Notes under the pieces: generated by a model
The model's input: only the letters and a program-made list of their open reading frames with translations
The model's database searches: none
Told to the model about the DNA's origin: nothing
Shown: positions 44,947 to 57,430 of the stretch, one piece after another
How the letters are laid out: each line of letters starts with the position of its first letter
How positions within the stretch are numbered: the first letter of the stretch is position 1
Program-made: the position numbers and the translations under genes
From: Knufia peltigerae
Lineage: Eukaryota > Ascomycota > Eurotiomycetes > Chaetothyriales > Trichomeriaceae
DNA length: 64,000 nucleotides
Reading direction: 5' to 3'
Assembly: GCA_030247855.1 (NCBI GenBank)
Contig: JAPDRN010000021.1
Location: forward strand, 186,001-250,000

Positions 44947-46710
44947 TCACCGATCCTGCGATTCTTTGTCCGAAGATGTCGCCTCCGAGACCGTTCGTTC
45001 CAACTCTGTCCAGGATGGGATTGAATGTCGGCGGGCGATCCAGTCGTCGGAATACATAAATCCTGCTTTGGCAATCTGAAGAACCAAATCACCCTCGCGC
45101 CGTTTGACCCACGTGTTGGCTAGCTGTAGAATTATTTCCATGATCTGTTGGTATTGCGGATTCGGCGCCAGGAGCGCGTCGCCGGGGTATCTCGATGCAG
45201 ATGCACCCACAAATACCAGCCACAGCAACAAATCGTGTCGGAGGTTCCAAGCTTCGTCCCTGATTGTGTCGTGGAGAACTTGTGCCAATTTTTCGGAGAG
45301 ACTGACGGGGACATATGCATGGGCACGGGCTTCCTTGCAGCACAAATGACAAACGACGTATGCTGCTAGTCGACAACATTCAGACACCGGTCCTAGGTTC
45401 TCAGAGGCTTGCTGGAGGACTACAAGGCGAGACACTATCGACGCTCGGATGTTATCGACTGCCACGGGCTGGATCGAGTTCATCGCCACCATTTTCTGGA
45501 GTCCAATGATCTCCTTGATGCACAAGAGTGTGTCATGGTGTATCACATCTTCATGGGAAACGAAGCCAAATGGCAACTCCTGCCGAACCTGATGAGTATG
45601 ATCCAGGATAGCGTCGAACAGACTTGGAAAGTCTACCTCGGAAAATCTCCGTGGTGCTCCAGAGATACCAGCACCAGTGAGGTCGTGCCTGTCGCTAGCA
45701 TTAGATAGAATTTGTGGAGTTCTGCGACGCTGACAACTCACCAAAATACTGCGCGGAGGACATCTGAAGGGAGCGCCGATCCGCTAGACCTACATACTTG
45801 CATGAGCCGGTAAAGTCCTTCCGAGTGAGCTGCATACTCGTTATGTTCGCCAGAGCGAGACTTCTCTGATCAGCCAAAATCACACAAGAGTAGCTCATCA
45901 ACTCACAGCAGCATGACAAAGCATCAGTATAGCGCAGATAGACAGAGATCGTACAGTAGTATTGTCCCGTGGCAAGGCTTCATGAAGACATTCGATAGCC
46001 CGGCCCTTGAGGTGAAGACTCTCATTGGAAGATGTCCAAGAGTTGGATGAGAGGACCATGGAATGCACGAGAGCGAACAGGAACGCCGAATTCCCGAGAA
46101 GATCAGGGAACACTGACAAACTTGCCACGTCACATTCACCATGTTCTGCTGTGATCACAGGGGCAATGGCCATTTGAAAGGCATCTAGAGAACATCAGCA
46201 CGGGATATCCAGCCTTAGTCAAGGGGGAAACTTACTGCTAGTCAGCAATTGATTCACTCTGGCTTCATCTAGCCCTGTGACTGCCGAGATGTCTGATGTG
46301 TAAGGATGGGGACCTGGTATACTAGAGGCGGGGCGGCCTCCCTGCCTAGAGTCTGAGTGTAGTCTTCCTGGAAGCAAGAACGAGTATCGTCGAGAACTTG
46401 CTACAGACTGCTCCGGCTCATGTATTCGAGCCTCCTCATCGGGCTCTGAAGTCATTTGCGAGGTGGTAGGAGTATCTCTCGGCTCGGAGCGCGACACAAA
46501 TCTTCTTTTTTCGGGTCTGATCTCTCCATTCTGGGAGAAGTCGTCGACGGACAAGGATCGAAAGTTCTCCATTCGTTGAGTAGTTCGCTGTTGCAGTCTC
46601 TCCAGGTTGACTTGCCGCACATGTGACCGTAGCGCCCGGATTTGCGTAGCGTCCAGAGGCGTTCCGGGTTCATTTTCGTGAACGAAATGAATCTTGGGGC
46701 TCCTCGGCAT
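44947..46710 (-). CDS. fungal transcription-factor-like protein without zinc cluster
   Basis: Product of about 517 residues by a five-exon model: 46236-46710, 45907-46184, 45797-45835, a 14-nt exon 45750-45763, and 44947-45694. The joined lengths keep one frame, but the 14-nt exon is uncertain. The N-terminus (MPRSPKIHFVHENEPGTP ... RSHVRQVNLERLQQ) is the usual opening of a large family in Chaetothyriales-type fungi in which no Zn2Cys6 cluster is present. The C-terminal part (LHEALPRDNTTVRSLSICAI, YAAHSEGLYRLMQ, the PRF-like APRRFSEVDFP) matches the 'fungal-specific transcription factor' helical region. Its role is unknown. Confidence 0.75.
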
Positions 46711-48036
46711 TTGCTCAGGATTATAGAGCTCGGTCGGGTGATTCTGAATAGGGTGCGGGAGGTTGACAAGGTGTGGACGGGGGATGGAATGGTCAGGAGG
46801 ATCGATGAACCGGGAAATGAGTGGCGAATGCAGGGAAACAACGATATGATGCTATGCCTTATGATCCTGGGCACCATTCACGGCCAGTAGCCACCAATGT
46901 AGTGAGGATATTCAATTAACGGTATACCTCGCCTGGTCCCATCAAAGCGCCCGCCTCGCAACAGCTAGCCAAGAAGAGTTCTGCAACCACGCTCCAGTGG
47001 GCTAGTATCGTTTGAGATGGAAATTCGGATGTTTGCTATGCTCAAACTTGATATAGTTTCGACAATTGAACTTTTATTGATTAGCCAAATGGTGACATGC
47101 CGAACCGACTTTGACTTGTGCGAGCGCTACATATATCAGAGTCAAGACGTTGCTCGTGATTTTCAGCCAGGCGTTAATGGCTACATTTTTCATAGCCCGT
47201 AGATGATCTTTCTCATGGATTGTGACCATAGATCGTTTTTGTCATCCATTAGGCTAGGGGGTCCTGGTCGCTGCACATGGCACGACCGAGGCCGTCTTTG
47301 GAATCGCTGAGCGAGGCATCAACGATTTGGCTCTTTGTTAGACTTGTTCAGCTTCGGCCGATGGAGCCATCCGGGACGGTTTCCTTCTACGTTTTCCGTG
47401 GAAAGAGGATGGAAATAGCATGAAGACATAGCAGTCGCCATCTGGATCTCCCATGCCAAGTATGATGACTTATCAGCGTGGCTAAATCTGTTCCGTTAGT
47501 GTGTTAAGGCTGCATGAGAGAGCGGGAAAGATGAAATAGCGCAGGTCTGGCAGTTCAAGTGGCATGTTACAAGTCAGGAGAGCTCATGCTGTTTTTACCA
47601 GGACTAATACGGCATCAAGAATATACGTCAAGATATCATATAGCAAAGCGAGCAGACTGGGATAACATTTTGCCAGGGCAATGAGATGAAGACGATCAGA
47701 CACCGATGCAAACACCAGACGCCGCCACTGCCGTCGTCCGATTCGCGAGGAGCCGCTGACTAAATGCCTCGATTACTTATAGTTTAGTCATCGGGAATCG
47801 CGCTAGCCTAAACCAGGCATATCTCAACTCGCTAAGGTTTTTAGTGTCTGGGCATCATCAACGCCTTACATCTCGACTCTGTTTGCTCGTGTTGGCCCAG
47901 CTGCGAACAGCAAGACACAAACACCACCACTTGCCTGAGACATTTCTAGGGTTCCGAGCAATTCGAAATTTGCATGCAACATCGGAACCCGCCACAATGA
48001 TACTCATATTACGCTAAATCTCGATCTTCAGCCATC
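46711..48036. promoter_or_regulatory. divergent upstream region of regulator-like gene and amino-acid permease
   Basis: 1.3 kb with no supported open frame. It includes the promoters of the two genes. A/T-rich stretches at 47030-47170 have no recognisable motif. Confidence 0.5.
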
Positions 48037-49902
48037 ATGCCACCGCCTGGCTTCTCCGAAATCCAGCAGCCCGTACAATTACCAGGTCGAGATTCCTTCG
48101 AACTTGCCTCGTTAGCAGATTCTGAACCCGATGACCTGCCCACATCCGAGACCTCCTCACGCTCTGGCATCTCCTCGTCTCGCCGACTATCCCTCGAGAA
48201 CGAAGACCCGTTGGATGGCGCGAACCCGACAGGCCGCAGTGCATTACGAGGGGGACGTTCATACTCGGTTTCCTCTGCCTTCGACTTCACGCCCGCACTG
48301 TTTCCACTCTCGTCGACGGCCGGAGGGTATACAGCGCTAGGGAATCCATCAGCTGTTTCGCTCTCTGATCGACGCGGAGCACTTCAAAATCTCGAAAAGA
48401 ACAAGACTTTGACATATCTAAATGGCCTTTCCCTGGTGGTTGGGTTGATCATAGGCTCAGGAATCTTTTCCTCGCCCGCACAGGTCAATTCCCACGCAGG
48501 TTCACCAGGCGCATCGCTCATAGTATGGATGATATCTGGTCTGCTAGCATGGACAGGCGCGTCGTCTTACGCAGAACTCGGTGGAGCCATCCCCCTTAAC
48601 GGCGGCGCTCAGGTCTACCTGGCCAAAATCTTTGGTGAGCTCTTTGGGTTTCTCTTCACCTGGTCGGCCATACTTGTCCTCAAGCCTGGCAGTGCCGCCA
48701 TCATCGCCATCATCCTGGGCGAGTACATTGTTCGAGCCGCGATTGGTGCCGACGTCGAGGATATCAACCCATGGATCAACAAGGTGCCGGCGCTCCTCGC
48801 GCTCATGCTCGTCACGCTGTTCAACTGCGTGTCCACCCGCTTCGCTGCTAGGATAGGAGACCTCTTCATGTTTCTCAAATTCATCGCCCTCGCCGCGGTG
48901 ACTGTTATCGGCATCATCGTGGCAGTCACGGGTCTCTCCTTTAACGGCCCCGCCAACAACGACTGGCGCACGCATTCCTGGTTCGAGGGCACTTCCAGCG
49001 ACATCTCCAACTGGGCAGTGGCACTGTATGCCGGGCTCTGGGCCTACGACGGGTGGGACAATACGAATTACGTGACGGGCGAATTCAAGAACCCTTCCCG
49101 CGATCTCCCGCGTGTTCTGCACACGGCCATGCCCGCCGTGATCGCATGCTACCTCCTCGCCAACATATCCTACATATTTGTCCTGCCCCTCGAAACCATC
49201 AACAAATCCAATACTGTTGCTGTCCAATTCGGCAGCAAGGTCTTTGGTCCGATCGGCGGGCTCATCCTCGCACTCATCGTGTCGGCGTCGTGCTTCGGCG
49301 CCCTCAACGCCACGACCTTTACGTCCGGCCGGCTCGTCTACGTCGCAGGACGCGAGGGCTACATTCCCTCCGTGTTTGGCAAGATCGGTTTCGGCTTTGG
49401 CTCCGGCTCGTCAGCCTCTGAAACACCCAGACCTCTGAACAAACTGCGCCGACGGAGCTGGTTCAGCAAGTTCCTCTCCCGGGTTTTTGGCGACGAGTCC
49501 ATCGGCCTGGGCTACACGCCCGTCAACGCAATGCTCCTCAACATGGCTCTGTGCATGGTGTACGTCTGTCTGGGCGAGTTCAAGACGCTCATCACGTTTT
49601 ACGGCGTCGCCGGGTACACCTTTTACTTCCTCACCGTGCTGGGGCTGATTGTGCTGCGCATCCGGGAGCCCCATCTGGAACGGCCGTATCGCACGTGGAT
49701 CACCACGCCCATCATTTTTTGTTGCGTGAGTTTGTTCCTGGTCAGCCGCGCGGTGATCGCCCAGCCTCTGCAGACGGTCATCGTCGTGGTGTTTGTGGCG
49801 AGCGGCATTCCGGTTTACTATTGGCGCGTCGCCGGCAGAGATGACGGTGGCGTCTCCGGAAAGAGGGAAACCAGGTTCTGGCGGAGATGGGGACGGTCTT
49901 GA
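48037..49902 (+). CDS. amino-acid permease, L-type/MUP1-like (APC superfamily)
   Basis: Plasma-membrane amino-acid transporter of 621 residues in one exon. A Ser-rich cytosolic N-terminus of about 125 residues precedes 12 predicted helices. The first helix carries the APC substrate motif GLIIGSGIFSSPAQV. Later signatures include SYAELGGAIPLNGGAQVYL, WAYDGWDNTNYVTGEFKNPS and the loop after helix 8. This set is typical of fungal high-affinity methionine permease and LAT-type exchangers. The N-terminal Ser/Glu region likely contains ubiquitin/arrestin control sites, as in yeast Mup1; that is inference. Confidence 0.93.
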   Translation: MPPPGFSEIQQPVQLPGRDSFELASLADSEPDDLPTSETSSRSGISSSRRLSLENEDPLDGANPTGRSALRGGRSYSVSSAFDFTPALFPLSSTAGGYTALGNPSAVSLSDRRGALQNLEKNKTLTYLNGLSLVVGLIIGSGIFSSPAQVNSHAGSPGASLIVWMISGLLAWTGASSYAELGGAIPLNGGAQVYLAKIFGELFGFLFTWSAILVLKPGSAAIIAIILGEYIVRAAIGADVEDINPWINKVPALLALMLVTLFNCVSTRFAARIGDLFMFLKFIALAAVTVIGIIVAVTGLSFNGPANNDWRTHSWFEGTSSDISNWAVALYAGLWAYDGWDNTNYVTGEFKNPSRDLPRVLHTAMPAVIACYLLANISYIFVLPLETINKSNTVAVQFGSKVFGPIGGLILALIVSASCFGALNATTFTSGRLVYVAGREGYIPSVFGKIGFGFGSGSSASETPRPLNKLRRRSWFSKFLSRVFGDESIGLGYTPVNAMLLNMALCMVYVCLGEFKTLITFYGVAGYTFYFLTVLGLIVLRIREPHLERPYRTWITTPIIFCCVSLFLVSRAVIAQPLQTVIVVVFVASGIPVYYWRVAGRDDGGVSGKRETRFWRRWGRS

Positions 49903-50205
49903 GCGGTTGCCGTTGTTTGTGTTGGCGTTGCTATTCGCATGGGCTCATGCATGATGACAACCATATTGTTTTGGGGATCGGAACGAATCTTTCTTGCATA
50001 TCTAATTGTTTCGTGTACTATACACCTTACCCAAGTATGCATCGTTGGGTAGTACTCATAGCGTGCGTCAAAGAGACTTCTTTTGGTATACACATCCAGT
50101 ATCGTATTAGGCAGATCCAGATTCCTCATTAAGTTCTGCTCGTACAACCATGTTCGTACAAATCATATATGTTTATCCGGCCCCCAAGACATCCCCCTCG
50201 ACAGG
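49903..50205. other. 3' intergenic region between convergent genes
   Basis: Short gap holding the 3' ends of the permease (+) and of the large exonuclease-like gene (-). No other feature is seen. Confidence 0.5.
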
Positions 50206-53200
50206 CTACCGCAGCGTCTTGTAGGGCGGATGCAGAGATTGCGACTGCTTGGTCGAAGTAGAGTCCCACCGCGTCGATCTTTTGGAAGACGCCGCCTGTG
50301 TACTGGTGCCCACGTGCCTTTGGCCGCTCGCCTTCCTCGCTCTTTTGCGGACCTTGTGCGCCCCAGTCTTGTTGGCCGACGAGGCCTCTAAACCTTTGTC
50401 CGGCGACTCTCGGGGAGCATCGTGCTTGGCCTTGGTCCACAACGGTGAAAACAATACCGAGCTGGGTGTTTTGTTCTCGGCCAGGTCTGGAGAAGCGGAC
50501 TTCGCGGTCGCCACGCTCATCACTGTGGTCTTGACTGCCGTCCGTCTCTTTGTCGATAGAACTGTCGTCGAGGAAGGGCTGAACCGTATTGCGCGGCTCG
50601 TGTCGGACATGACCGATAATCTCTTTTTCCGCTCTTTGGGAGAGGCATGGGCTGCCTTCTTATCTTTCGGTGAAATCTTCACGTCATCCGAACCTCCATG
50701 TGCCACCTCCTTCAACCGTTCAACTTCTTTCGTCAGGGCCTTCGACACATCGGACTCTGCTGATGAAACCTTGGGTGGCACGGCCTCCATCTGAAACATT
50801 TCCTCAGGAAGACTGGCCTTCTCATCTAGAGCTTCATATATCTCAACTTCTGATTCGTCTGGAAGGCCTCCCGGCTTTCTTCTTCGTCGCTTACGGGATT
50901 TCTTCTTTGTCCTAATTTTAAGAATCTGTGCAACTTCATTCTCGGTGCTTGGCGCAGAGCCAAAGCCCCTCAGGGTAGACAGATATTTCCGATCAATATC
51001 AAGCAGAGGTAGCTGATATCGTTCGGCGGCGACAAGGATTCTCGAGACGGCATCATCAACCTCCAGATACCCCGCGATAGTCTCTAGGTTTTCGTGGAAT
51101 GAGGTGAAAAGTACATACGCATGCAGGTCACCGTCTTCCTCAACATATGCCTGTCTGACCGAGGCTGGAAGGCTTTTGGCCAGCCATGGCAGGTCTTTCG
51201 CGTGCAAGGTGTCTTCATACATCGTCTTCGCCATTCCTCTTGCTAGTCCCAGCAAAATCTTCTTACGTTCGACATATGGAAGATTCAACTCCCTATACGT
51301 CGCGCGCGCAGGCGAACTGGTATCAGCATAAATCAAGACGGGCCCGAGATTTGGAGACGGGATCTGTCCTTGGCTCTCCGCGGCCGATGCTGCACCAGTG
51401 TCACGCGCTCTGCATGCAGCAGCATACATTTTCAAGGCTGCGTAGCCAGTTGAAGCCAGATCTGTCGGTGTCAGCCTGAGCATCAGTCACGACTCAGAGT
51501 TTCAAGCACTTACTGTGAAAGAAGAGGGATGGGTTCTGGTATGCAGTTCTCAATCCCTTCGCGAGGTCTGACTTTTGTGAATATGCGCCAGAAGCCTTGG
51601 TGGTCCACGAGGCATCGATAGGTGATTGGGCTGTCGCGATGTGGCGTTGAGGTTGTAGCCGGAGGTCATGGTATTGGATAAGCCTGTGACAGAGATATTT
51701 TGAAAGCAGCCGTTTCTGGTGCTCGATGTTGAAGCCAACTTTCAGGATAGATTCATTCTCAAGGATCGGCTCGAACAGCCCGGTTGATATGACTTCCATG
51801 GGACCCAGATACCCAATGTGGAAGATTGCCACTTCAGTTTCAGTCGTCATGACCACAAAATCAATTGGGAGGCGTGCCGAAGTGAGTGAGGTGCGGGAAG
51901 CCCCCTTACTTGATGATACAGCTCTCGCTTCGGGTGCATCTTTCATGACCAGGTCAAGAGCAATGACTCTGGTCTTGGAAAGATCCTGAATAACCGTAGA
52001 GGCCCTCACAGACGAGGTGATGTATTTCACAGGCACAGACGGCCCTTGAGGGTAGAGACACCCGGAAAGCGGCAACCGATGATCTATAAACCCTGCGACG
52101 GGCACATGGCTTGCCTTCGGTCCTCGATCGACTGAAGTAAGATTCTCAGGCACTCTCATCAGACTTCGACTAACTGGTCGCGGGACAAAGCCCAGGCATA
52201 GATCTGCGGCAGCTTTCCAATGAATAGCAGCTTCCAAGTCACGCCAAAATCTGCTCCTCACATGGTGTGTTGCTTTCCACTGCCATTCACGATTTTCAAG
52301 GAAAAGATTAAGAGCTGGACGCTGATCCACTTCTGCCTTGAATTGTGGGTTGAACTTCCTGAATCCTTCCATTTCGTCCTTGAAATCGATAACGAGCTTT
52401 AAGATATCGTTGAAATTCTGTTGGCATACCGTGAACGGTCCAAAGTCCGACACTCGTGCCAGCTGGAGAGGTAGGTCAGACGAGGTTGAGTCAATGGCAA
52501 ACACCTTCAAGCCGCGGAGATGATCCCAATAGTGGGCCTTTAGAGTTGAAGCGCCCCGGGCAACCTTTTGTATAAGCAGCCACAAGCGAAGATCAGACCA
52601 TTTCCTGAACACATTTCTACTAGTTTTGACAGGAAATGATGAATGTACCCAGAAACCGAAGTTACGAGCTTCATGGAAAATCGCATTCGCGGTGTTAGCA
52701 ATCCGGTTTAGGGCAAGGTAGAACTTGAGATCGTGGAGGAGATACTGGAAGAGTTCTGGGTGGCGTTCGTAGCTCATGCGGTTTCTCCTGATTTTCCGAA
52801 GATGGTGGACTTCCAATGAAATCGCCACTGCATTGATGTCCAGCTTGGGGCGCAGGTCGATTATCTTGGTCAACGCGAGCTTGACATTTGGAGTCTTGCC
52901 ACCCATGGGACTATACTCCCTCCAGAATCGCACTTCTTCATTCATTTCCCACAGGCCCCGGGTTTGCAGTCCCTCACAGATCCCTATCAGATCACTTGGT
53001 GACAGACCCAGGCGAGTCAAATCACTGAACAGATGGCCAGATTCTTGCAACAAGACATCAACTGAATCCTCTTGGTGCATATCTGTCATCTGGGCAACGG
53101 TTTCTTCGATGTCAGCCACCAATCGGCGTCTGTAAGTCCGCATTAGTTCGCATTCACCAGCAAAGTGTCGTCGAAGAGTGTCGACATTGTGAGATATCCT

Positions 53201-53998
53201 GCTCAGACGGTTGTCCAGTGGCATCACCAGATCATTCGCCCTCGTAACAGCTAGATCTTGGATGTATTGCTGTCGTGCAGCTTTCCTCGCAAGGTGTAAC
53301 TCTTGGCCAATGACATTGTGCTCTTTCCAGGCAGCGAGCTCTTGGTGAAGCCGATCCAATCTTAGCGTCGCCTTTGCTATATGGCCTTGCAATCGGAAAA
53401 AGGCTTCTTCTAGATCTTTCTGCCGTTGCATCTCCTGGGAGGGATTGTGAGGAGCCGGTCGTTTATCATCACTAGAACTCCCTGCCTTTCTTCGATTTCC
53501 GAGTGCGGGTCGTCCCGTTGAAACTCCAATACGAGAAGGTACGACCGGCGCTGGAGGAAGGGATGTATTGGCCGCAGGTGGGGAAGGAGGCGGAGGTCTA
53601 TTCGGAGGTTTGGCAGTCGGGTTGTGCACTCTGTGACCTTGGGGAACAGCTAAAGGTGCGATCGTATGAAAGCCGTGGCGAGACTGGCGGCTTCGCGCAG
53701 CGGGCTGATCATCAAGCTTTGACCCAGAGAGAAACACTTTGGGCGTGTTCAGCCTCCTTGGCCGGACTGTGTTGTTTCGTGTCTTTCGGGACCCGTCTGA
53801 TTGGCACTGGGAGGACAGCCCAGCAGCGCATATGGAATTCGAGCAGCATAGTGCAGGTGGCGGGTGGCTTTTCACATATCGCAATGCCTGGCTTAATGAG
53901 AGGCGTTTCTGGCAACAGCAGGTATGAAATGTCAATGACTGAGCAAGTTGGTTACAAGCATTGGAGCCATGGAGGGCCAAAGCGTAACCATTGTACAT
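50206..53998 (-). CDS. large protein with degenerate 3'-5' exonuclease (DEDD) domain
   Basis: A 1246-residue product in two exons (intron 51462-51513); the start chosen is ATG 53998. The N-terminal 45 residues could be a mitochondrial presequence. Residues 100-190 are Pro/Arg-rich, and then comes a long helical region. The exonuclease-like domain sits around residues 700-870: ARVIALDL-type strand 1 (KTRVIALDLVMKD), ILKVGFNIEHQKRLL and, after the intron, LASTGYAALKMYAA. The acidic residues of Exo I, II and III are lost (DLV instead of DxE, NIEHQ without Asp, YAALK without Asp), so nuclease activity is unlikely. The C-terminal 250 residues are basic and Lys/Ser-rich with a KKKSRKRRRRKPGG nuclear-type signal. 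The role is unknown. Confidence 0.8.
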
Positions 53999-54238
53999 TG
54001 ACAAAAATGAGTGCAGAAAGCAGACGTCGAACTCCTCGCACTCGTGGTCGACTGAGTATATCGAGTATTCTTAAGTAAATATAGAGGCTCTCCACGAGTT
54101 GGAGTAAATAAAGTACGTTGCTCGGTTCGTAGGATCCGCCCTACGTAGACATCTATACGGCAAAGTAGACGAACCCCAAGAAGTGCTCCTCGTTCATCTA
54201 CTCGTAACAAGCACATCGTTTTGATCTTGTGTACTGAT

Positions 54239-55365
54239 CTAAACCTCCATCGTCTTTCCCAGCTTCGAACTCTCTCTAGCAAGCTCAACAAGCTTAATCA
54301 GCCCCACAGCCTGCTCTGGAGGCACAGGGATCTGAGCAGCATCGCCATTCAAGGTAGCTGCCAGTCTTCGATAATACTCAACATACGTCGGCGGTTCCAC
54401 CGTTGGCACGACCCGACTTTCAATCTTGTCGTTCTTGCAGACATTGAGCGTTCCGTATCTGTCTTCTGGCTCGTAGCCGTAGCCTTTGTCACCCGGGCCC
54501 AAGCCTTGCTTTCTCAACTGATCTTCCTGTGGATCCAAGTGAAATTTCTTGAACGATCCGTTCACGCCGCGAACCCAGAAGCGTAGCTGCTGTACTTCAG
54601 GGCTTACTACTCCAGCTTTGATCGTGGCCAGCATGCCTGGGTAGTGCAGCAATACCGTGCAAGAGTCCTCCAGGCCGGTCGGGTTTTCTGCTCTTTGCGA
54701 ACCCACAAATCCAGTCACTCGCTGGGGCATACCAAAAAGGTGAACCACTTGATCCATTAAGTGGGTGCCTAGATCGTAAACAGCGCTATTCCCAGGGGTC
54801 GGATGTGCCTTCCACGTATCGGCCGGTGGGTCAGGACGATGTCGGTCAAAATGGGATTCGAATTCGACGACCCTGCCCAAGCTGCCGTCCTGGATGTACT
54901 TTTTGAGCGTCAGGAAATCAGAATCCCATCGACGGTTCTGATACACTGTTACAAGAACACCTTGGGCTTTCGCCGTGTCGACGAGTTCTTGTGCCTCGGC
55001 CGCTGTGGGAGTGAATGGCTTCTCCACCACGACTGCAATATCTAGTCAGTCGAGCGCGTCCAGAGAGGGATGAAAAACTTACCATGTTTCTTCGCGAGCA
55101 GAGCAGCCTTCGCCATCTCCAGATGTAACTCTGGGCTTGTCGTGACAATCACCACGTGAACTTGATCGTCCTTATAAAGATCGTCCGCTGAATGATATAG
55201 CTTAATACCCGGATGGTCTTTGCTTGCGTCGTCATTGGGCTTCGGACTTCTTTGAACAATCGCGTACAAGTTGAAGTCGGAGACCGCCTTGATGAAAGGA
55301 ATATGGAAGGTCTTCGCGCTCAGTCCATATCCGATGATGCCCACGTTGTACTTTCCGCCAGCCAT
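54239..55365 (-). CDS. Gfo/Idh/MocA family oxidoreductase
   Basis: NAD(P)-dependent sugar or diol dehydrogenase-like enzyme of 358 residues. Exon 1 (55083-55365) starts MAGGKYNVGIIGYGLSAKTF with the dinucleotide motif GxGxxA-like. The intron at 55033-55082 joins it to VVVEKPFTPTAAEAQELVD, the family's EKP motif. The C-terminal alpha/beta substrate domain includes YDLGTHLMDQVVHLFG with the usual His in place. Fungal members reduce or oxidise galactose, xylose or inositol derivatives; the substrate here is not known. Confidence 0.93.
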
Positions 55366-55799
55366 TGTGGAAATATTTTGAAGCAGTCTTGATAGTGTTT
55401 TGGAACTCTTCGGCAGTGAGATGATATTTCTCTGGATTTTGGAAGGATATTTATTTATTTCTAGTCCTTCTAGAGCGTTGAATTCGTTACGACCACAATA
55501 CTTTTACTATCGTCAGCGTTTTGAATGCAACTTGATGTTGGTGGGGAAAGACGACAACTGTTAATATTTCCCTTTTGGGCCGATCCCGAAATCCACTTGA
55601 CTCAACAGTGGCGAAGAAAATAGCACATGCAAAAGTGAGAATTCAAGAATGCCTGTCATGACTACTACTCGTATGATGATGAGCTTGGAAAGGCTCATAA
55701 ACTGCTCGAATGGCTCTATCAAAGAAGCGTGGCTGACTAAGGCTACCTTGTCGCTGATGTTGTCCGGATATCCAAGCCAAGGGCAATGAACGACTTGAA
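55366..55799. other. intergenic, no gene seen
   Basis: Promoter of the Gfo/Idh gene and 3' region of the cyclin H gene, both minus strand. Confidence 0.5.
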
Positions 55800-57012
55800 T
55801 CAGGACTGTATGTCTTTCAGCTCAGGACCAAAGACGTCGCCATCCTTTTCCCGTCGCTCCCTTTCCAGCTTACGCTTCTTGAGCGCCTTCTCTGTGTCGC
55901 TGCCTTCCCCCTCTCTCTTCTCAGCAGCCTTTGCCCTCGCAACTGCGACAATGTCAAGCTTTTCCGGGTCCTGGCAGACCGTCAACTTCTTTCCAATCCG
56001 TCTCATCTCCTTCCTCTGAGAAGCGTCGTCATTCGGCGATCGATATGCTTCAAGCAGAGCAGCACATGCAACAATTGTTGACACGATCTTTTCCTTGATG
56101 ACAGTGCCATGATCATTTGCCTGCAATTGGGACAGTTTTTGTTCGAGATATATCTCGACGAGCTCTTTGTCTGCTACCATCATAGCAGCGAGCCAGATCT
56201 GACTGGGCGTGTAAAGGAAATAGGCATCCGTCAATTGAGCAGCCGTGGCCAGTAACTTCTTGGCCCGATCGGCAGCTTGGCCTATCCTCTTCGCTGATCC
56301 AGTAGATGTCGATATATTTCCTAGCAGGCCTTCTTCGGCCATTACATTCATTTCTATGTGGCCTCCAGCCAGACCTTTCATAGGGTGGCGTACATCCAGT
56401 GTGAAGCGGAGTCCTTGTAGGAGTAGAAATTCAGGAGCCTTGACATTGTCTTCTGTCAGGTCTTCGAGCTCTGCCACAAATTTCGAAAGTGAAATGTAGA
56501 AGTGGTCAGCCTTTGTTGCAAGATAAAGTGCGCATGCGATGATTTGTTTGGGATGATAAGTCATTGGCGAATTGGTGAGGTAGAATCGCCGAAGATATTG
56601 AATAGCCGTGGCCTATATACAAAGGTCAGAATCCGCTCACATGGGCATTTGTCCAGAGGTTTTTAAAAGAGGGAGTCTCGTGGTAGTGACATACCACGAC
56701 GTGCGAGGGAATCCGTGGATTCATGGCCTCTCCCATATCCTGCATCTTGGAGCAACCCCATTCGACTATCTTCAGTTCCTCATCGACTGTCAAGGTCTGG
56801 ATTTCTACGGGAGTCTCTCCCTGTCCGTCGTTCTCAAGGGGATCATTTGATCCATTCTGAGATGATTTAGCAGCCTGTGCTCTTCGGAATGCGGCTTTGA
56901 CACGCTCTGAGGCAATATCGTTAGTGTTTTGGCGTATTTGAGCCAGTCTGTTCTTTGTGTACGACCAGAGTCGATACTGTGACGACGATCTGTACCCATC
57001 GTCTTCGATCAT
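55800..57012 (-). CDS. CCL1: cyclin H, TFIIH/CAK subunit
   Basis: Regulatory cyclin of the Cdk7/Kin28 kinase in TFIIH, which phosphorylates the RNA polymerase II tail. The 376-residue product is encoded by two exons with an intron at 56613-56694. The N-terminus MIEDDGYRSSSQYRLWSYTK is the typical cyclin H opening. Two cyclin boxes follow; the first is seen in ATAIQYLRRFYLTNSPMTYH and IIACALYLATKADHF. The C-terminus is charged (KALKKRKLERERREKDGD). The start is set at ATG 57012 because the open frame upstream of it has no ATG. Confidence 0.92.
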
Positions 57013-57430
57013 GATGGGCACGAGCGAAGCATCGCAAATGATCTAGACTCGATTGAAAATTCACCTGGTGTTGTGTCGTGTATTGTTAATTCGATGCGCT
57101 TTACAATAGTATGGAAGTGCCACTAGCAAAACCTCGAAAATAATATGATGCTCAAATATCGACGATCACTTGATGCCGATATTATTATTCTGCACCCCAC
57201 AGCAACACTAACACCAAGCGGCTGCATCTGTGACAATGTGTTACGGAGTATGCTTTAATCGCACCTACAGGGCCGTTAGAGAATCAGAGGCGCTCAAACT
57301 GAGAATTCTCATTGTCTCGTGTGGTCATCAACCGTCACGATATACATCCATGATGAAATGTGCAGTGGCCCCAAATCCTATGAACACCAGCGCTTTATGC
57401 AGCAATGCTTCGATCCCACCCTCTTAATAT
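57013..57430. other. intergenic, no gene seen
   Basis: Promoter of cyclin H and 3' end of the E2 gene. A TACGGAGTA copy is at 57242-57250. Confidence 0.5.

Noticed and set aside
48544..49227. 227-codon minus-strand frame inside the amino-acid permease gene
   Set aside because: Antisense shadow of a GC-rich, clearly conserved permease sequence; no domain of its own.
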